This document shows, piece by piece, positions 35,519-44,313 of a stretch of DNA of 64,000 nt. The stretch covers positions 1 to 64,000 of the forward strand of contig NZ_LWQT01000077.1 in the NCBI RefSeq assembly GCF_001650715.1, written 5' to 3'. The notes under the pieces were generated by a model. It was given only the letters and a program-made list of their open reading frames with translations. It did not search any database and was not told the DNA's origin. The first letter of the stretch is position 1. Every line of letters begins with the position of its first letter. The DNA comes from Paramagnetospirillum marisnigri. Its GTDB lineage: Bacteria > Pseudomonadota > Alphaproteobacteria > Rhodospirillales > Magnetospirillaceae. The translations under genes were made by a program, and so were the position numbers.

Positions 35519-37129
35519 ATGCCTGGAAGCAGCGGTATGTGGCGATTTCCAAGCCGGATATGGCTGAGCGCGGCCATGCTGGTTTCGTTTGTCACATCAT
35601 TCACGCTCTACGTCTATTCAGAGAAGCTGATCGACCGCGCCAATGAGCAGCAACTGCTGTCCTACAAGCTGGCTGGGCAGCTTCGCCAGTCCTCCGACGA
35701 CCTGACCCGCATGGTCCGCACCTATGTGGTGACCGGAGATCCCGCCTACAAACAAAGTTACCAGGATATTCTGGATATCCGCGATGGCATCCGGTTGACC
35801 CCCGATGGCTATGACGGTGTCTATTGGGACCTCGCCCTGCTTGACCCGCATTACACCCGCCCGGCCAAGGGTCAAGGCGTGGCCCTGCTGGACCGCATGC
35901 GTGACGCGGGCTTTTCCGACGAGGAGTTTCGCAAGCTCGCCGAGGCCAAGGCCAATTCGGATGAATTGACCAACCGCGAATACGAGGCGATGGAACTGCT
36001 GGAAACCCCCGCCGAGGATTCCCAATCCAACCGGATGCGGGCCATCGCCATGCTGCATGATGCCACCTACCACCATGCCAAGGCGGCGATCATGCGTCCC
36101 ATCAACGACTTCTACACGCTGATGCAGGATCGAACCGAAGTCACCGTCAGGCGCGCCGAGAGCTTCGCCCTGATCTGCCGATTGGCCTTCCTGGCCTTCA
36201 CCCTGACGGTGGTGGGTTTCCTGTGGCGGCTTTCGGCCGAATCGCGGGCCATCCTGGGCGGATCGGCGCAGGAGGTTCACGCTCGCATCACCCGGATCGG
36301 CCAGGGCGATTTCACCGTTTCGGGCTCCGCCGCCTCGGATTCTAGCGTGCTGGCCGGCCTGGACCGCATGGCCGCCAAGCTGAGCGCCATGGAGGCCGAG
36401 CGTGCCCGCACCCTGGCGGAGATGGCCGACAAGAACGAGGCCTTGGCGCGATCCAATGCCGATCTGGAGCAGTTCGCCTATGTGGCGTCCCACGACCTGC
36501 AAACGCCGCTGCGCAACATCGTCAGCTACACCCAGCTCTTGGAGCGGCGCTACAAGACCAGGCTGGATTCCGATGCCGACGACTTCATCGGCTTCATCGT
36601 AGACAATACCAAGCGGATGACGCGGCTGATCCACGACCTGCTGGACTATTCCCGCGCGTCACGCCAGGCCGACCCCTTGGAGCCAACCGATGCCAGAGCC
36701 GCCGTGGCCGAGGCGCTGGACAATCTGCGACCGGACTTGGATCGTTTCGGGGTTGTCGTCCAGGTGGCGGAGCTTCCCCGGGTCATGGCGACCAGCTCGC
36801 ATCTGACCAGCCTGTTTCAGAATCTCCTGGGCAATGCCATCAAGTACCGCTCCCCCGACCGGGCCACCAGAATCTCCATCGCGGCGGAGCGCATCGCACC
36901 CGAGACATGGCGATTCGCCGTGACCGACAACGGCATCGGCATCGAGCGCCAGTATCACGAAAAGATCTTCGAAATCTTCCAACGGCTTCACCCGACCGCG
37001 GACGCCGAAGGGACCGGCATCGGCCTGACACTGTGCCGCCGCATCGTCCACCGCTTCGGCGGCAGCATCTGGGTCGAGTCCGAACCGGGCCAGGGGACAA
37101 GCATCCTGTTCACCCTGCGGACGGCCTGA
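35519..37129 (+). CDS. membrane sensor histidine kinase
   Basis: This 536-residue protein has one membrane segment at about residues 11-30, a periplasmic region of about 180 residues, a second segment near 215-235, a HAMP-like linker, then a HisKA domain with His325 (ASHDLQTPLRN) and an ATPase domain with N- and G-boxes (LLGNAIKYRSP, GTGIGLTLC). The ligand is unknown. GGAG directly precedes the ATG at 35519. No response regulator gene is next to it, so its partner is unlinked. The HAMP assignment is weak. Confidence 0.87.
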   Translation: MPGSSGMWRFPSRIWLSAAMLVSFVTSFTLYVYSEKLIDRANEQQLLSYKLAGQLRQSSDDLTRMVRTYVVTGDPAYKQSYQDILDIRDGIRLTPDGYDGVYWDLALLDPHYTRPAKGQGVALLDRMRDAGFSDEEFRKLAEAKANSDELTNREYEAMELLETPAEDSQSNRMRAIAMLHDATYHHAKAAIMRPINDFYTLMQDRTEVTVRRAESFALICRLAFLAFTLTVVGFLWRLSAESRAILGGSAQEVHARITRIGQGDFTVSGSAASDSSVLAGLDRMAAKLSAMEAERARTLAEMADKNEALARSNADLEQFAYVASHDLQTPLRNIVSYTQLLERRYKTRLDSDADDFIGFIVDNTKRMTRLIHDLLDYSRASRQADPLEPTDARAAVAEALDNLRPDLDRFGVVVQVAELPRVMATSSHLTSLFQNLLGNAIKYRSPDRATRISIAAERIAPETWRFAVTDNGIGIERQYHEKIFEIFQRLHPTADAEGTGIGLTLCRRIVHRFGGSIWVESEPGQGTSILFTLRTA

Positions 37130-37143
37130 ACGGGGCGGCCGCC

Positions 37144-37899
37144 TCAGATGATGTAGTCGTCGGACGCCGCCGCCTTGGGCAGGCGCATGGTGAAGTCACC
37201 TTCCAGCACATCCGCCAGCCGTTTCAGGTCTCCCAGAACGTCGAGCACCACCGCTTCGGCACCGCCGCCCAGCATGACGCCGAATCCCCATTCGCCGCGC
37301 CACAGTTCCAGCCCCGAGCGGCCGATCTGGTCGATGGGGTCCTGGGGATCGTCCACCGCGTAGCTGACCATGTAGGGAATACCCAAAGTGTCGAGCAGAA
37401 TGGCGGCGTCGATGGCATAGCCGGGGCCACGATGGTCGTCGGCGGGCGGGTCGATGAACACGAAATGCGGTCGCGACGGCATGCTGATCCGGTTGCGCAG
37501 GAACAAGAACCAATCATGGCTCCAGAACCTGACCCAGCCGTTCTCGCGGTTGGCCTTGGCTAGGTCGATCACCTGGGGGTCATGGTCGTTGACGTCGGCC
37601 TCGAACACGGCGCGGGGCAGATCGGCCACCACCCGGCCCGCCAGCACCCAGGACCCGGGATAGCAATCGGTTTCGCGCACCGCGTCATGGAACCAGCGGC
37701 AGCCGAACTCGGCCTCGGCCGCCAGGACCGTCTCCACCACGCTGGTGCGGCGCAGCCGCCCCCGGCCGCCATGGGTGTCGGCATAGCAGAACGGCACCTC
37801 GGCCTCGTCGGCGGAGGCGCGGTCGGTGACGGCCCTGGCGGAGCGGGCCACCGCCGCCGCCAGGATGAAGTGCGTCCAGATGCCGCCCCTGCCGATCAT
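37144..37899 (-). CDS. RlmJ-like methyltransferase homologue
   Basis: This 251-residue protein recalls the RlmJ rRNA adenine methyltransferase fold: YADTHGGRGRL matches the DTHAGAGR element, YPGSWVLA the following PGSP, and FIDPPADDHRG (near residue 148) the catalytic DPP motif. The aromatic residue after DPP that RlmJ uses for base flipping is not conserved (DPPA). So the activity may have changed. AAGGGGA adjoins the start. No other gene suggests a role. Confidence 0.5.
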   Translation of the reverse strand: MIGRGGIWTHFILAAAVARSARAVTDRASADEAEVPFCYADTHGGRGRLRRTSVVETVLAAEAEFGCRWFHDAVRETDCYPGSWVLAGRVVADLPRAVFEADVNDHDPQVIDLAKANRENGWVRFWSHDWFLFLRNRISMPSRPHFVFIDPPADDHRGPGYAIDAAILLDTLGIPYMVSYAVDDPQDPIDQIGRSGLELWRGEWGFGVMLGGGAEAVVLDVLGDLKRLADVLEGDFTMRLPKAAASDDYII

Positions 37900-37965
37900 T
37901 CCCCTTGCCCCGGCCCTTCGGTCCCGTCACGTGGTCGGGGGGAAGTAAAGCACTAAAGACTCGGC

Positions 37966-38997
37966 TCAGCTATCCTCCTCGTCATCCTCGCGACCGCAGC
38001 GGTCGTCATAGAATCGGGACTCGATCGCCCAGGGACCGGAGGCGGAGGCGGTATTGAGAACCTTGCGCTGGGCGTCGGTAAGTGCGGTGAAGAAGCGCAG
38101 CCCGGTGGCGGCCTCGATGCTGGCGATGCTGGTGGCGTATTCGTTGAAGTCGTAGCGCGACTGCGGCGTGCCCGCGCATTTGCGGTACTGGCCGCGATGA
38201 TCCTCGTCGGCCTGGGGGAACAGGAAGGCGCGGGCTTCCAGCTTCCCCGACCGTTCGATCACCAGTATCTTGAACAGGGCGTGGGGGATGGCGACCTCGG
38301 TGGTGCCGGGCTGGCCAACGGTATCGACCTCGCGGTCGGGATCGAACACCGGCCCGGCCATGGTCCAGACCCGGCCGAACTTGTTGGCGGCGGCCACGGC
38401 GTAGTTTTCCAAGGCCAGCCAGTCGCCCTGGTTCATGTCGGCATATTGCGGCACCGCATTAACGAAGACATGGGTGTTGCAGCCCTCCTGCCAGGACAGG
38501 CGGTTGGCATGGCTGCGCGCCGCCATGTGGCCGCGATTCCACAATACGGCCATCTTGCGATAGGCAGCGTCGATGCCCTTCTTGCGGAGATCGGGCCGTC
38601 CATCCCAGACGAAGGCGGTTTCGTCCAACTCGTACCACTTGTAGGGCCGCCTGGCGCCCTGGGGATGGATGGGATCGCCATCCTCGTCCAGCAGGGCCCG
38701 CATCTCGTAGGCCACCCATTTGGGAATGCCCTTATAGGGCGACTCGGCCGAAGCCTCGTCGGCGGGCGTGGCGAAGGAACTGGTGAAGGGGCCGTATTCG
38801 AACATCAGCGAGCGCGGCTGGGTCACGAAGCGGTCATGGTCGAATCCAGGGGGAACCTGGGTCTGATAGGGCAGGGCGTGGCCCCCGCCCTGTCCGGTAC
38901 AGGCCAGCGGCTTGTTGGCCCAGGCCGGAGCCGCCGCCGTGACCAGCAAGGCCACGGCGGCAGCTATTACGTGCTTTAATATGCGCATCTTAGCCAT
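37966..38997 (-). CDS. exported DNA/RNA non-specific endonuclease
   Basis: This 343-residue protein has a signal peptide ending at PAWA (about residue 27) and the beta-beta-alpha metal fold motif NRGHMA with the catalytic His, followed by NAVPQYADMNQGDW with the metal-binding Asn. The normal motif is DRGH; the change to N is seen in several family members. It would degrade nucleic acids in the periplasm or outside. A perfect dyad lies 70 bp upstream (39068-39090). Confidence 0.86.
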   Translation of the reverse strand: MAKMRILKHVIAAAVALLVTAAAPAWANKPLACTGQGGGHALPYQTQVPPGFDHDRFVTQPRSLMFEYGPFTSSFATPADEASAESPYKGIPKWVAYEMRALLDEDGDPIHPQGARRPYKWYELDETAFVWDGRPDLRKKGIDAAYRKMAVLWNRGHMAARSHANRLSWQEGCNTHVFVNAVPQYADMNQGDWLALENYAVAAANKFGRVWTMAGPVFDPDREVDTVGQPGTTEVAIPHALFKILVIERSGKLEARAFLFPQADEDHRGQYRKCAGTPQSRYDFNEYATSIASIEAATGLRFFTALTDAQRKVLNTASASGPWAIESRFYDDRCGREDDEEDS

Positions 38998-39067
38998 TTC
39001 GCACCTGCAAGTTTCAAGTCACTCGCATAGTGCCCAAGACACAGCCAAGTTTCAATTCGCTGAGGTT

Positions 39068-39090
39068 GTATGCAACATATGCTTGCATAC
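39068..39090. promoter_or_regulatory. perfect 8+8 inverted repeat, candidate operator
   Basis: GTATGCAA and TTGCATAC are exact inverted arms around a 7-bp core (CATATGC). The region 38998-39110 is AT-rich and lies directly upstream of the nuclease gene and just past the galU stop. It has the size of a dimeric repressor site. The binding protein is unknown. Confidence 0.55.
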
Positions 39091-39110
39091 CTATGGGTGT
39101 ACACTAACCC

Positions 39111-39986
39111 TCAGGCGGCGCGGCGACCCAGCAAGGCCTCCAGATGGGCCATCACCTGGGCGGCGGTCTCGGGATGGGCGAGGGCGGCGTCAATGATCGC
39201 CTCCACGTAACCGGCCTTATTGCCGCAGTCGTAGCGGGTCCCCATGAAGCGGGCGCCGTGCAGCGGAATGCGGTCCAGGGTCCGGGCGATGCCGTCGGTC
39301 AGCTGGATCTCGCCACCGGCGCCGCGCTGGCGCAGTTCCAGGGCGTCGAACACCGCCGGATCGAGCACATAGCGGCCAATCACCGACAGGGTCGAGGGCG
39401 CTTCCTCGGGCTTGGGCTTTTCCACCATGCCCCGGGCGCGGGCCAGGCGGCCCTTTTCCTCGATCACGTCGAGGATGCCGTAGCGGTTGACCTGATCGGC
39501 GGGAACGTTTTCCACCGCGATGACATGGCCCCCGACCTCGGACCACACGTCCACCAGCTGCTTCAGGCAGCCGGGACGGCCCAGGATCAGGTCGTCGGGC
39601 AGCATCACCGCGAAGGGCTCATTGCCCACGGCGGCACGGGCGCACAGCACGGCATGGCCCAGTCCCAGCGGCGCGGGCTGGCGCACGGTGGTGATGGTGA
39701 CGCCCTTGGGGCAGGTGGACCGGGCGATGTCCAGCAGTTCGGTCTTGCCGCGATCTTCCAGCGAGCGTTCCAGCTCGGCATGGCGGTCGAAATGGTCGGC
39801 CAGCATTTCCTTGCCCTTGGCGGTCACCAGGATGATCTCGGTGATGCCCGCCTCGGCGGCCTCCTCGACCGCGTACTGGATCAGGGGCTTGTCCACCACC
39901 GGCAGCAACTCCTTGGGCAGCACCTTGGTGGCGGGAAGAACTCGGGTGCCCATACCGGCGACGGGAAGAACGGCTTTGCGGATCAT
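39111..39986 (-). CDS. galU: UTP-glucose-1-phosphate uridylyltransferase
   Basis: This 291-residue enzyme has GMGTRVLPATKVLPKELLP at the nucleotide site and VEKPKPEEAPS further down, diagnostic of GalU. It makes UDP-glucose, which feeds the UDP-glucuronate used by the decarboxylase at 25099. I use the ATG at 39986 (GAGAGA upstream); an in-frame upstream ATG at 40028 gives 14 extra residues. Confidence 0.93.
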   Translation of the reverse strand: MIRKAVLPVAGMGTRVLPATKVLPKELLPVVDKPLIQYAVEEAAEAGITEIILVTAKGKEMLADHFDRHAELERSLEDRGKTELLDIARSTCPKGVTITTVRQPAPLGLGHAVLCARAAVGNEPFAVMLPDDLILGRPGCLKQLVDVWSEVGGHVIAVENVPADQVNRYGILDVIEEKGRLARARGMVEKPKPEEAPSTLSVIGRYVLDPAVFDALELRQRGAGGEIQLTDGIARTLDRIPLHGARFMGTRYDCGNKAGYVEAIIDAALAHPETAAQVMAHLEALLGRRAA

Positions 39987-40123
39987 GATGGTCTCTCTCG
40001 GGGAGAAGGTGTCGATGGCGGGGATCATGCCAAGGGCTTAAGGCGCCATAAGGGCGCGATTGCGGCGAAATCGGGGCGCGTGAGGCCCTTACGCAAAGAC
40101 GCCGTCTCGGCTACAAAGGCCCC

Positions 40124-41674
40124 ATGAGTCTGTTCCGCTCCATCGCCACCGTCGGCGGGTTCACCATGATGTCGCGCGTCACCGGGCTGATGCGCGAGAT
40201 GATGATCGCCCATTACCTGGGCGCGGGCGCGGTGGCCGACGCCTTTTTCGTCGCCTTCCGCTTTCCCAACCTGTTCCGCTCGCTGTTCGCCGAGGGAGCC
40301 TTCAACGCCGCCTTCGTGCCGCTTTTCACCGGGCGGCTGAGCGAACACGGCGCCGCCGAGGCCCGCCTGTTCGCCGAGCGCGCCCTGGCGGTGCTGGTGG
40401 TGGCGCTGACCATCCTGGTCGCCCTGATGGAAGTGTTCATGCCCTGGGCCATGCTGGGACTGGCGCCGGGATTCGCCGCCACGCCGGGCAAGATGGACCT
40501 GGCGGTGGACTTCTCGCGCATCTGCTTTCCCTATCTGCTGTTCATCTCCATGACCTCGCTGCAGGCGGGGGTGCTGAACGCCCAGGGCCGCTTCGCGGCG
40601 GCGGCCGCCACGCCGGTGCTGCTCAACCTCACTTCCATGGCCGGGCTGTGGGCGCTGGCGCCCCATACCCCCACCGCCGGGCATGCCATGGCCTGGGGCA
40701 CCTTCGCCGCCGGTCTGGTGCAACTGGCCTGGCTGTTCTGGGCGGCGCGCCGCTGCGGCATGGGGTTGGCGCCGCGCCGCCCCCGCCTGTCGCCCGAGGT
40801 CCGGCTGCTGTTCAAGCGCATCGTGCCCGGCGCGGTGGGCGCCGGGGTCTATCAGGTCAATCTGGTGGTCAACACCATGATCGCCTCCCTGGTGGCCGAC
40901 GGTGCCGTCAGCTATCTGAACTATGCCGACCGGGTCAACCAGCTGCCGCTGGGGGTGGTGGGCATCGCCATCGGCACCGCCTTGTTGCCGCTGCTGTCAC
41001 GCCAGTTGAAGGAAGGCGACATCGCCGCCGCCAAGGACAGCCAGAACCGCGCCATGGAGGCGGGGCTGCTGCTGACCCTGCCGGCGGCGGTGGCGCTGAT
41101 GTGCATCGCCGCCCCGGTGATCCGGGTGCTGTTCGAGCGTGGCAATTTCGGCCCCACCGAGACCGAGGCCACCGCCAATGCCCTGGTGGCCTTCGCCATC
41201 GGCCTGCCCGCCTATGTGCTGGTCAAGGTACTGGTCCCCGCCTTCTTCGCCCGCGAGGACACCGGAACCCCGGTCAAGGTGGCCGGTGCCGCCATGCTGC
41301 TCAATATCGGCCTCAACCTGGCCCTGGCCCCGGTCATCGGCCATGTGGGCATGGCCCTGTCCACCGCCCTCGCCGCCTGGTTCAACGTGGTGGTGCTGGC
41401 GGTGCTGCTGCACCGTCGCGGTTTCTTCGCCATGGACCAGCGACTGCGGACCAAGGCGCCGCGCATCCTCGCCGCCTGCGCGGTGATGGCCGCGGCGCTG
41501 TGGGGGACCCGCCTGCTGCTATGGCCGCTGGCCCAGGGCCAGATGCTGGCGGTGGTTATGCTGGCGGCCTTGGTGGCGGTTGGGGCCTTAGGTTACGGCC
41601 TCGCCGTCCATCTGCTGGGAGCGGCGCGGCTGTCGGAGTTGAAATCCATGATGCGCCGCCGCAAGACGGGTTGA
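40124..41674 (+). CDS. murJ: MurJ lipid II flippase
   Basis: This 516-residue membrane protein has 14 predicted hydrophobic segments and begins SIATVGGFTMMSRVTGLMRE, the MurJ/MviN start motif. It flips lipid II across the inner membrane for peptidoglycan synthesis. AAAGG lies upstream of the ATG. Family length and layout are normal. Confidence 0.94.
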   Translation: MSLFRSIATVGGFTMMSRVTGLMREMMIAHYLGAGAVADAFFVAFRFPNLFRSLFAEGAFNAAFVPLFTGRLSEHGAAEARLFAERALAVLVVALTILVALMEVFMPWAMLGLAPGFAATPGKMDLAVDFSRICFPYLLFISMTSLQAGVLNAQGRFAAAAATPVLLNLTSMAGLWALAPHTPTAGHAMAWGTFAAGLVQLAWLFWAARRCGMGLAPRRPRLSPEVRLLFKRIVPGAVGAGVYQVNLVVNTMIASLVADGAVSYLNYADRVNQLPLGVVGIAIGTALLPLLSRQLKEGDIAAAKDSQNRAMEAGLLLTLPAAVALMCIAAPVIRVLFERGNFGPTETEATANALVAFAIGLPAYVLVKVLVPAFFAREDTGTPVKVAGAAMLLNIGLNLALAPVIGHVGMALSTALAAWFNVVVLAVLLHRRGFFAMDQRLRTKAPRILAACAVMAAALWGTRLLLWPLAQGQMLAVVMLAALVAVGALGYGLAVHLLGAARLSELKSMMRRRKTG

Positions 41675-41675
41675 G

Positions 41676-42107
41676 CTATTTCGCCAGCCGCGCCGCCACC
41701 TCGGCCTCGCACTGCATCAGCCAGGTGATCCGCTGCAGCCGCGCGCTTTGCAGGGCCGCCTCGCGCCGCTCACGCTCCAATTTATCGTCGACCCGCTCCT
41801 GCTCGCGCGACAGCCGCATCATGCGCTCTTCCAGGGCCGGGTTCTCGCGCATCTCACGCTCGGCCTCGGCCTGGGCGCGGGCGCGCCGGGCCGGCTGGGA
41901 CAGCAGGTCGTTACGCTCGACGACCAGGGCCTCCAACTGGGTCCGCCAGAAGGATGTGGGATAGATGAAAGCGCTGAAGGCGGCGGGACCGCCCTTCGGC
42001 TCGCAGCCCTCGTTGAGGCTGACCTTGTCCGGCGGCAGGGTGGCCCAGAGAAACAGCCCCAGCCCGGCGGCCAGGATCAGGCCATCACGCACTCGCTTGC
42101 TGGCCAT
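41676..42107 (-). CDS. small membrane-anchored coiled-coil protein
   Basis: This 143-residue protein has a single hydrophobic segment near residues 9-25 (GLILAAGLGLFLWA) and a long charged helix rich in Arg and Glu (residues 70-130), likely a coiled coil. It was not recognised. I start at the ATG at 42107, as the longer upstream frame has a skewed composition. It converges on murJ with a 1-bp gap. Confidence 0.6.
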   Translation of the reverse strand: MASKRVRDGLILAAGLGLFLWATLPPDKVSLNEGCEPKGGPAAFSAFIYPTSFWRTQLEALVVERNDLLSQPARRARAQAEAEREMRENPALEERMMRLSREQERVDDKLERERREAALQSARLQRITWLMQCEAEVAARLAK

Positions 42108-42222
42108 GCTTATCCTCCCGGATGGCTCATCCCCGGGGATAAGGTTAAGGCTTGGCGGGGCGGCGGGCAATGGCCCGCTGGGAAGGGGAGGTCTGAGGAA
42201 ATCGCGACCCGGACGGCCGGGG

Positions 42223-42375
42223 TCAGATGGTCGAGGCCAGATTGGGATCGGCGGCCTTGGCGTCCTCGCGCTCGACGCGCACGGCATGACGCCAGGCGCT
42301 CAGCGAAATGGCGGCGCCGACCAGGGCCAGAACCGCGAGCGCGGCCATGACGATATCCATGGTGGTAAAATACAT
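42223..42375 (-). CDS. 50-residue membrane protein of unknown function
   Basis: An ATG-to-TGA frame of 51 codons starts MYFTTMDIVMAALAV and has one hydrophobic segment near residues 8-26 followed by a charged tail. GAGGAG lies about eight bases before the start, a strong ribosome site. The nearby longer frames in other phases look like shadows. I judge it a real short gene. No domain was recognised. Confidence 0.6.
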   Translation of the reverse strand: MYFTTMDIVMAALAVLALVGAAISLSAWRHAVRVEREDAKAADPNLASTI

Positions 42376-42449
42376 CTCGTCTCTCCTCGGTCCGCCCGGT
42401 CGGTGGCGCGGATCGCCGACGCAAGCGGCGCTGGCTCACTCTCTACACG

Positions 42450-42470
42450 CCTTTTCGCAACTGCGAAAGG
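42450..42470. promoter_or_regulatory. inverted repeat upstream of the 50-residue gene
   Basis: CCTTTTCGC and GCGAAAGG form near-perfect arms around CAACT or shorter core, about 75 bp upstream of the small gene. It could be a regulatory site or part of a weak terminator of the upstream gene. Confidence 0.3.
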
Positions 42471-42534
42471 CATGGAAGACCGGCCATGCGCAAACCACAT
42501 GACTGAACCATCGGAGATTGATCAGGAATAAGGA

Positions 42535-42960
42535 TCAGGCGACCTGATCGGCGCGGGAGGCGACCGGGGCGGGAGGCGCGGCGATGGGGGCCGGGGCCAC
42601 GGGCACCGGAGCCACCGCAACGGCGGGGTCCACCGCCGGGGCGCCGTCCTGGGCCGAAGTGGCGGAAGCCGTATCGGGAGCAGGGGCGTCCTGGCTGGCG
42701 GCACCGTGGCGGATATACTCTTCCACCACTTTCTGCGAGGGATACTGCGCCTTCACCTCACCGGTTTCACCATCACGGATGACGAAAACGGCGATCCCGG
42801 CCTTGTAGTCGAAATTGACGGCGGGGCTGATGAAGAGAGCCGCTTCGGGAGACACCACGGCATCGGACGAAGCATGTGCGGGCACGGAAGCAGCCTCCGC
42901 CTTCCCGCTGAGGGGGGCGTAGACCTGTTGCCCGTGCTCCGATGCGCTGCCGATGAACAT
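42535..42960 (-). CDS. FlaG-like protein with a Pro/Ala-rich tail
   Basis: This 141-residue protein has a middle segment (NFDYKAGIAVFVIRDGETG, then EVKAQYPSQKVVEEY) that resembles the FlaG pattern of a hydrophobic strand, D..TGEV and QYP. FlaG proteins affect flagellar filament length. The N-terminus is poor in features and the C-terminal 60 residues are Pro, Ala and Val-rich. No other flagellar gene is nearby, so the call is tentative. Confidence 0.45.
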   Translation of the reverse strand: MFIGSASEHGQQVYAPLSGKAEAASVPAHASSDAVVSPEAALFISPAVNFDYKAGIAVFVIRDGETGEVKAQYPSQKVVEEYIRHGAASQDAPAPDTASATSAQDGAPAVDPAVAVAPVPVAPAPIAAPPAPVASRADQVA

Positions 42961-43106
42961 GGCGTTCTGCCTGAAACAAAGTTTCTCGCTATTACCCTAT
43001 CTACTCCAAAAGGCAGGAAAATGCAAGACTTTTCGCAGGCCGAACCAAGCGCGGCCACGACCTAGGAATCTGAAAAACATAAAGAATTCAGGATTTAGCC
43101 GGGAGT

Positions 43107-43889
43107 TCAGCTACTCCAGGAGGGCGGGCGCTTTTCCGCCAGGGCCGCCACCCCGTCGCGTCCTTCGTCGGACAGACGGGACTCGGCGAAATGGGTCGCG
43201 GTATAGCGCAACAGATCCGGTCCCATGGGGCTGTCGTCGATCACCCGGATCAGGTCCTTGACCGCGGCCTGGGCCGCCGGACCGCCCTTCAGGCAGGCAT
43301 CCACCAGATGATCGCGGGCGGCCTCCAGACGGTTCGCCGCCACCACGCCATGGATCAGGCCGAGGCGCAGCGCCTCGCGGGCATCGAACCGCTCGCCCGA
43401 CAGCATATAGCGGCGGCAGGCCCGCGCGCCGATGGCGGCCGCCATCACCGGCGCAACCACCGACGGCGACAGGCCGACCCGAATCTCGGGCAGGGCGAAG
43501 CTGGCCTCCTCGACCGAGATCGCCATGTCGGCCGCCGCCACCAGCCCAACTCCCAGGCCGATGGCCGGACCTTGGACCAAGGCGATCACCGGTTTGGGGC
43601 AGCGATCCACCGCATCCACCAGCATGGCCAGTTGCGCGGCATCCCGCTGCAGGTCCGCGGCAGTGTGGTCGGCGCCCGCCTGCAGCCAGCCCAGCTCGAT
43701 GCCGCCGCAGAAGCTGGGCCCTTCCGCCGCCAACACCACCACCCGCACCAGATCGGCGACGCCGATCTTCTGGAAGGCCTGGGTCAGGGTGGCGGCCAAT
43801 TGGGCATCGACGGCGTTATGGAGGTCGGGGCGGGTCAGGGTCAGGGTGGCGACCGGACCGGCAATCCTGACATGAAGGGCATCACTCAT
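43107..43889 (-). CDS. enoyl-CoA hydratase/isomerase family protein
   Basis: This 260-residue crotonase-fold protein has SFCGGIELGWLQ as oxyanion-hole segment and PAIGLGVGLVAAADMAIS near residue 110. The usual catalytic Glu pair is not clearly conserved, so it could be a hydratase, isomerase or another crotonase. The substrate is unknown; it is isolated from the ethylmalonyl-CoA loci. Confidence 0.82.
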   Translation of the reverse strand: MSDALHVRIAGPVATLTLTRPDLHNAVDAQLAATLTQAFQKIGVADLVRVVVLAAEGPSFCGGIELGWLQAGADHTAADLQRDAAQLAMLVDAVDRCPKPVIALVQGPAIGLGVGLVAAADMAISVEEASFALPEIRVGLSPSVVAPVMAAAIGARACRRYMLSGERFDAREALRLGLIHGVVAANRLEAARDHLVDACLKGGPAAQAAVKDLIRVIDDSPMGPDLLRYTATHFAESRLSDEGRDGVAALAEKRPPSWSS

Positions 43890-44019
43890 GGGCGGCGTCC
43901 TTGCTTCGGCTGAAGCATGAGTAAACCATCTTGTCAGGCCGCAGTCGACAGAGGCCGCCGGAAATGCGTATGGTCCGGGAATTCCACCCCCTCACCCCCA
44001 CACAGACCAGGACCGCCCC

Positions 44020-44304
44020 ATGGAAAACCGCGAGATGTTCGAAGAGATCAACGCCCTGATCGGGGCGGTGGCCAAGGCGTTCGACCTGGCTGAAATGGAG
44101 GTGGTCAAGGCCATCGAGGCGGGCGAGCTGGGCATGAGCATGGTCACCGACGACCAGGGCCGCAACTGCGTCGAGGTCGGCTTCGACGGCCGCACCGCCC
44201 GCATCTATCAGGGCGCCATCTTCCGCCCCGACGACACCCCCGAGCCGGAAGACGACGAATGCGGCGGCGACAAGGGCCACGGTGGCTGTTCCTGCGGCCA
44301 CTGA
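44020..44304 (+). CDS. small protein with His/Cys-rich C-terminal tail
   Basis: This 94-residue acidic protein ends in CGGDKGHGGCSCGH, a compact cluster of three Cys and two His that could bind Ni, Zn or Cu. The first 60 residues look folded (helix then strand) but match nothing I know. It is divergent from the hydratase gene and 9 bp before the convergent methyltransferase end. The ATG at 44020 starts right after CCCC and no clear ribosome site is visible. Confidence 0.6.
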   Translation: MENREMFEEINALIGAVAKAFDLAEMEVVKAIEAGELGMSMVTDDQGRNCVEVGFDGRTARIYQGAIFRPDDTPEPEDDECGGDKGHGGCSCGH

Positions 44305-44313
44305 CCCAAGCCG

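Noticed and set aside
42110-42439. 109-codon minus-strand frame over the small membrane gene
   Set aside because: Arg-rich shadow of the 50-residue gene, which has a better ribosome site and composition.
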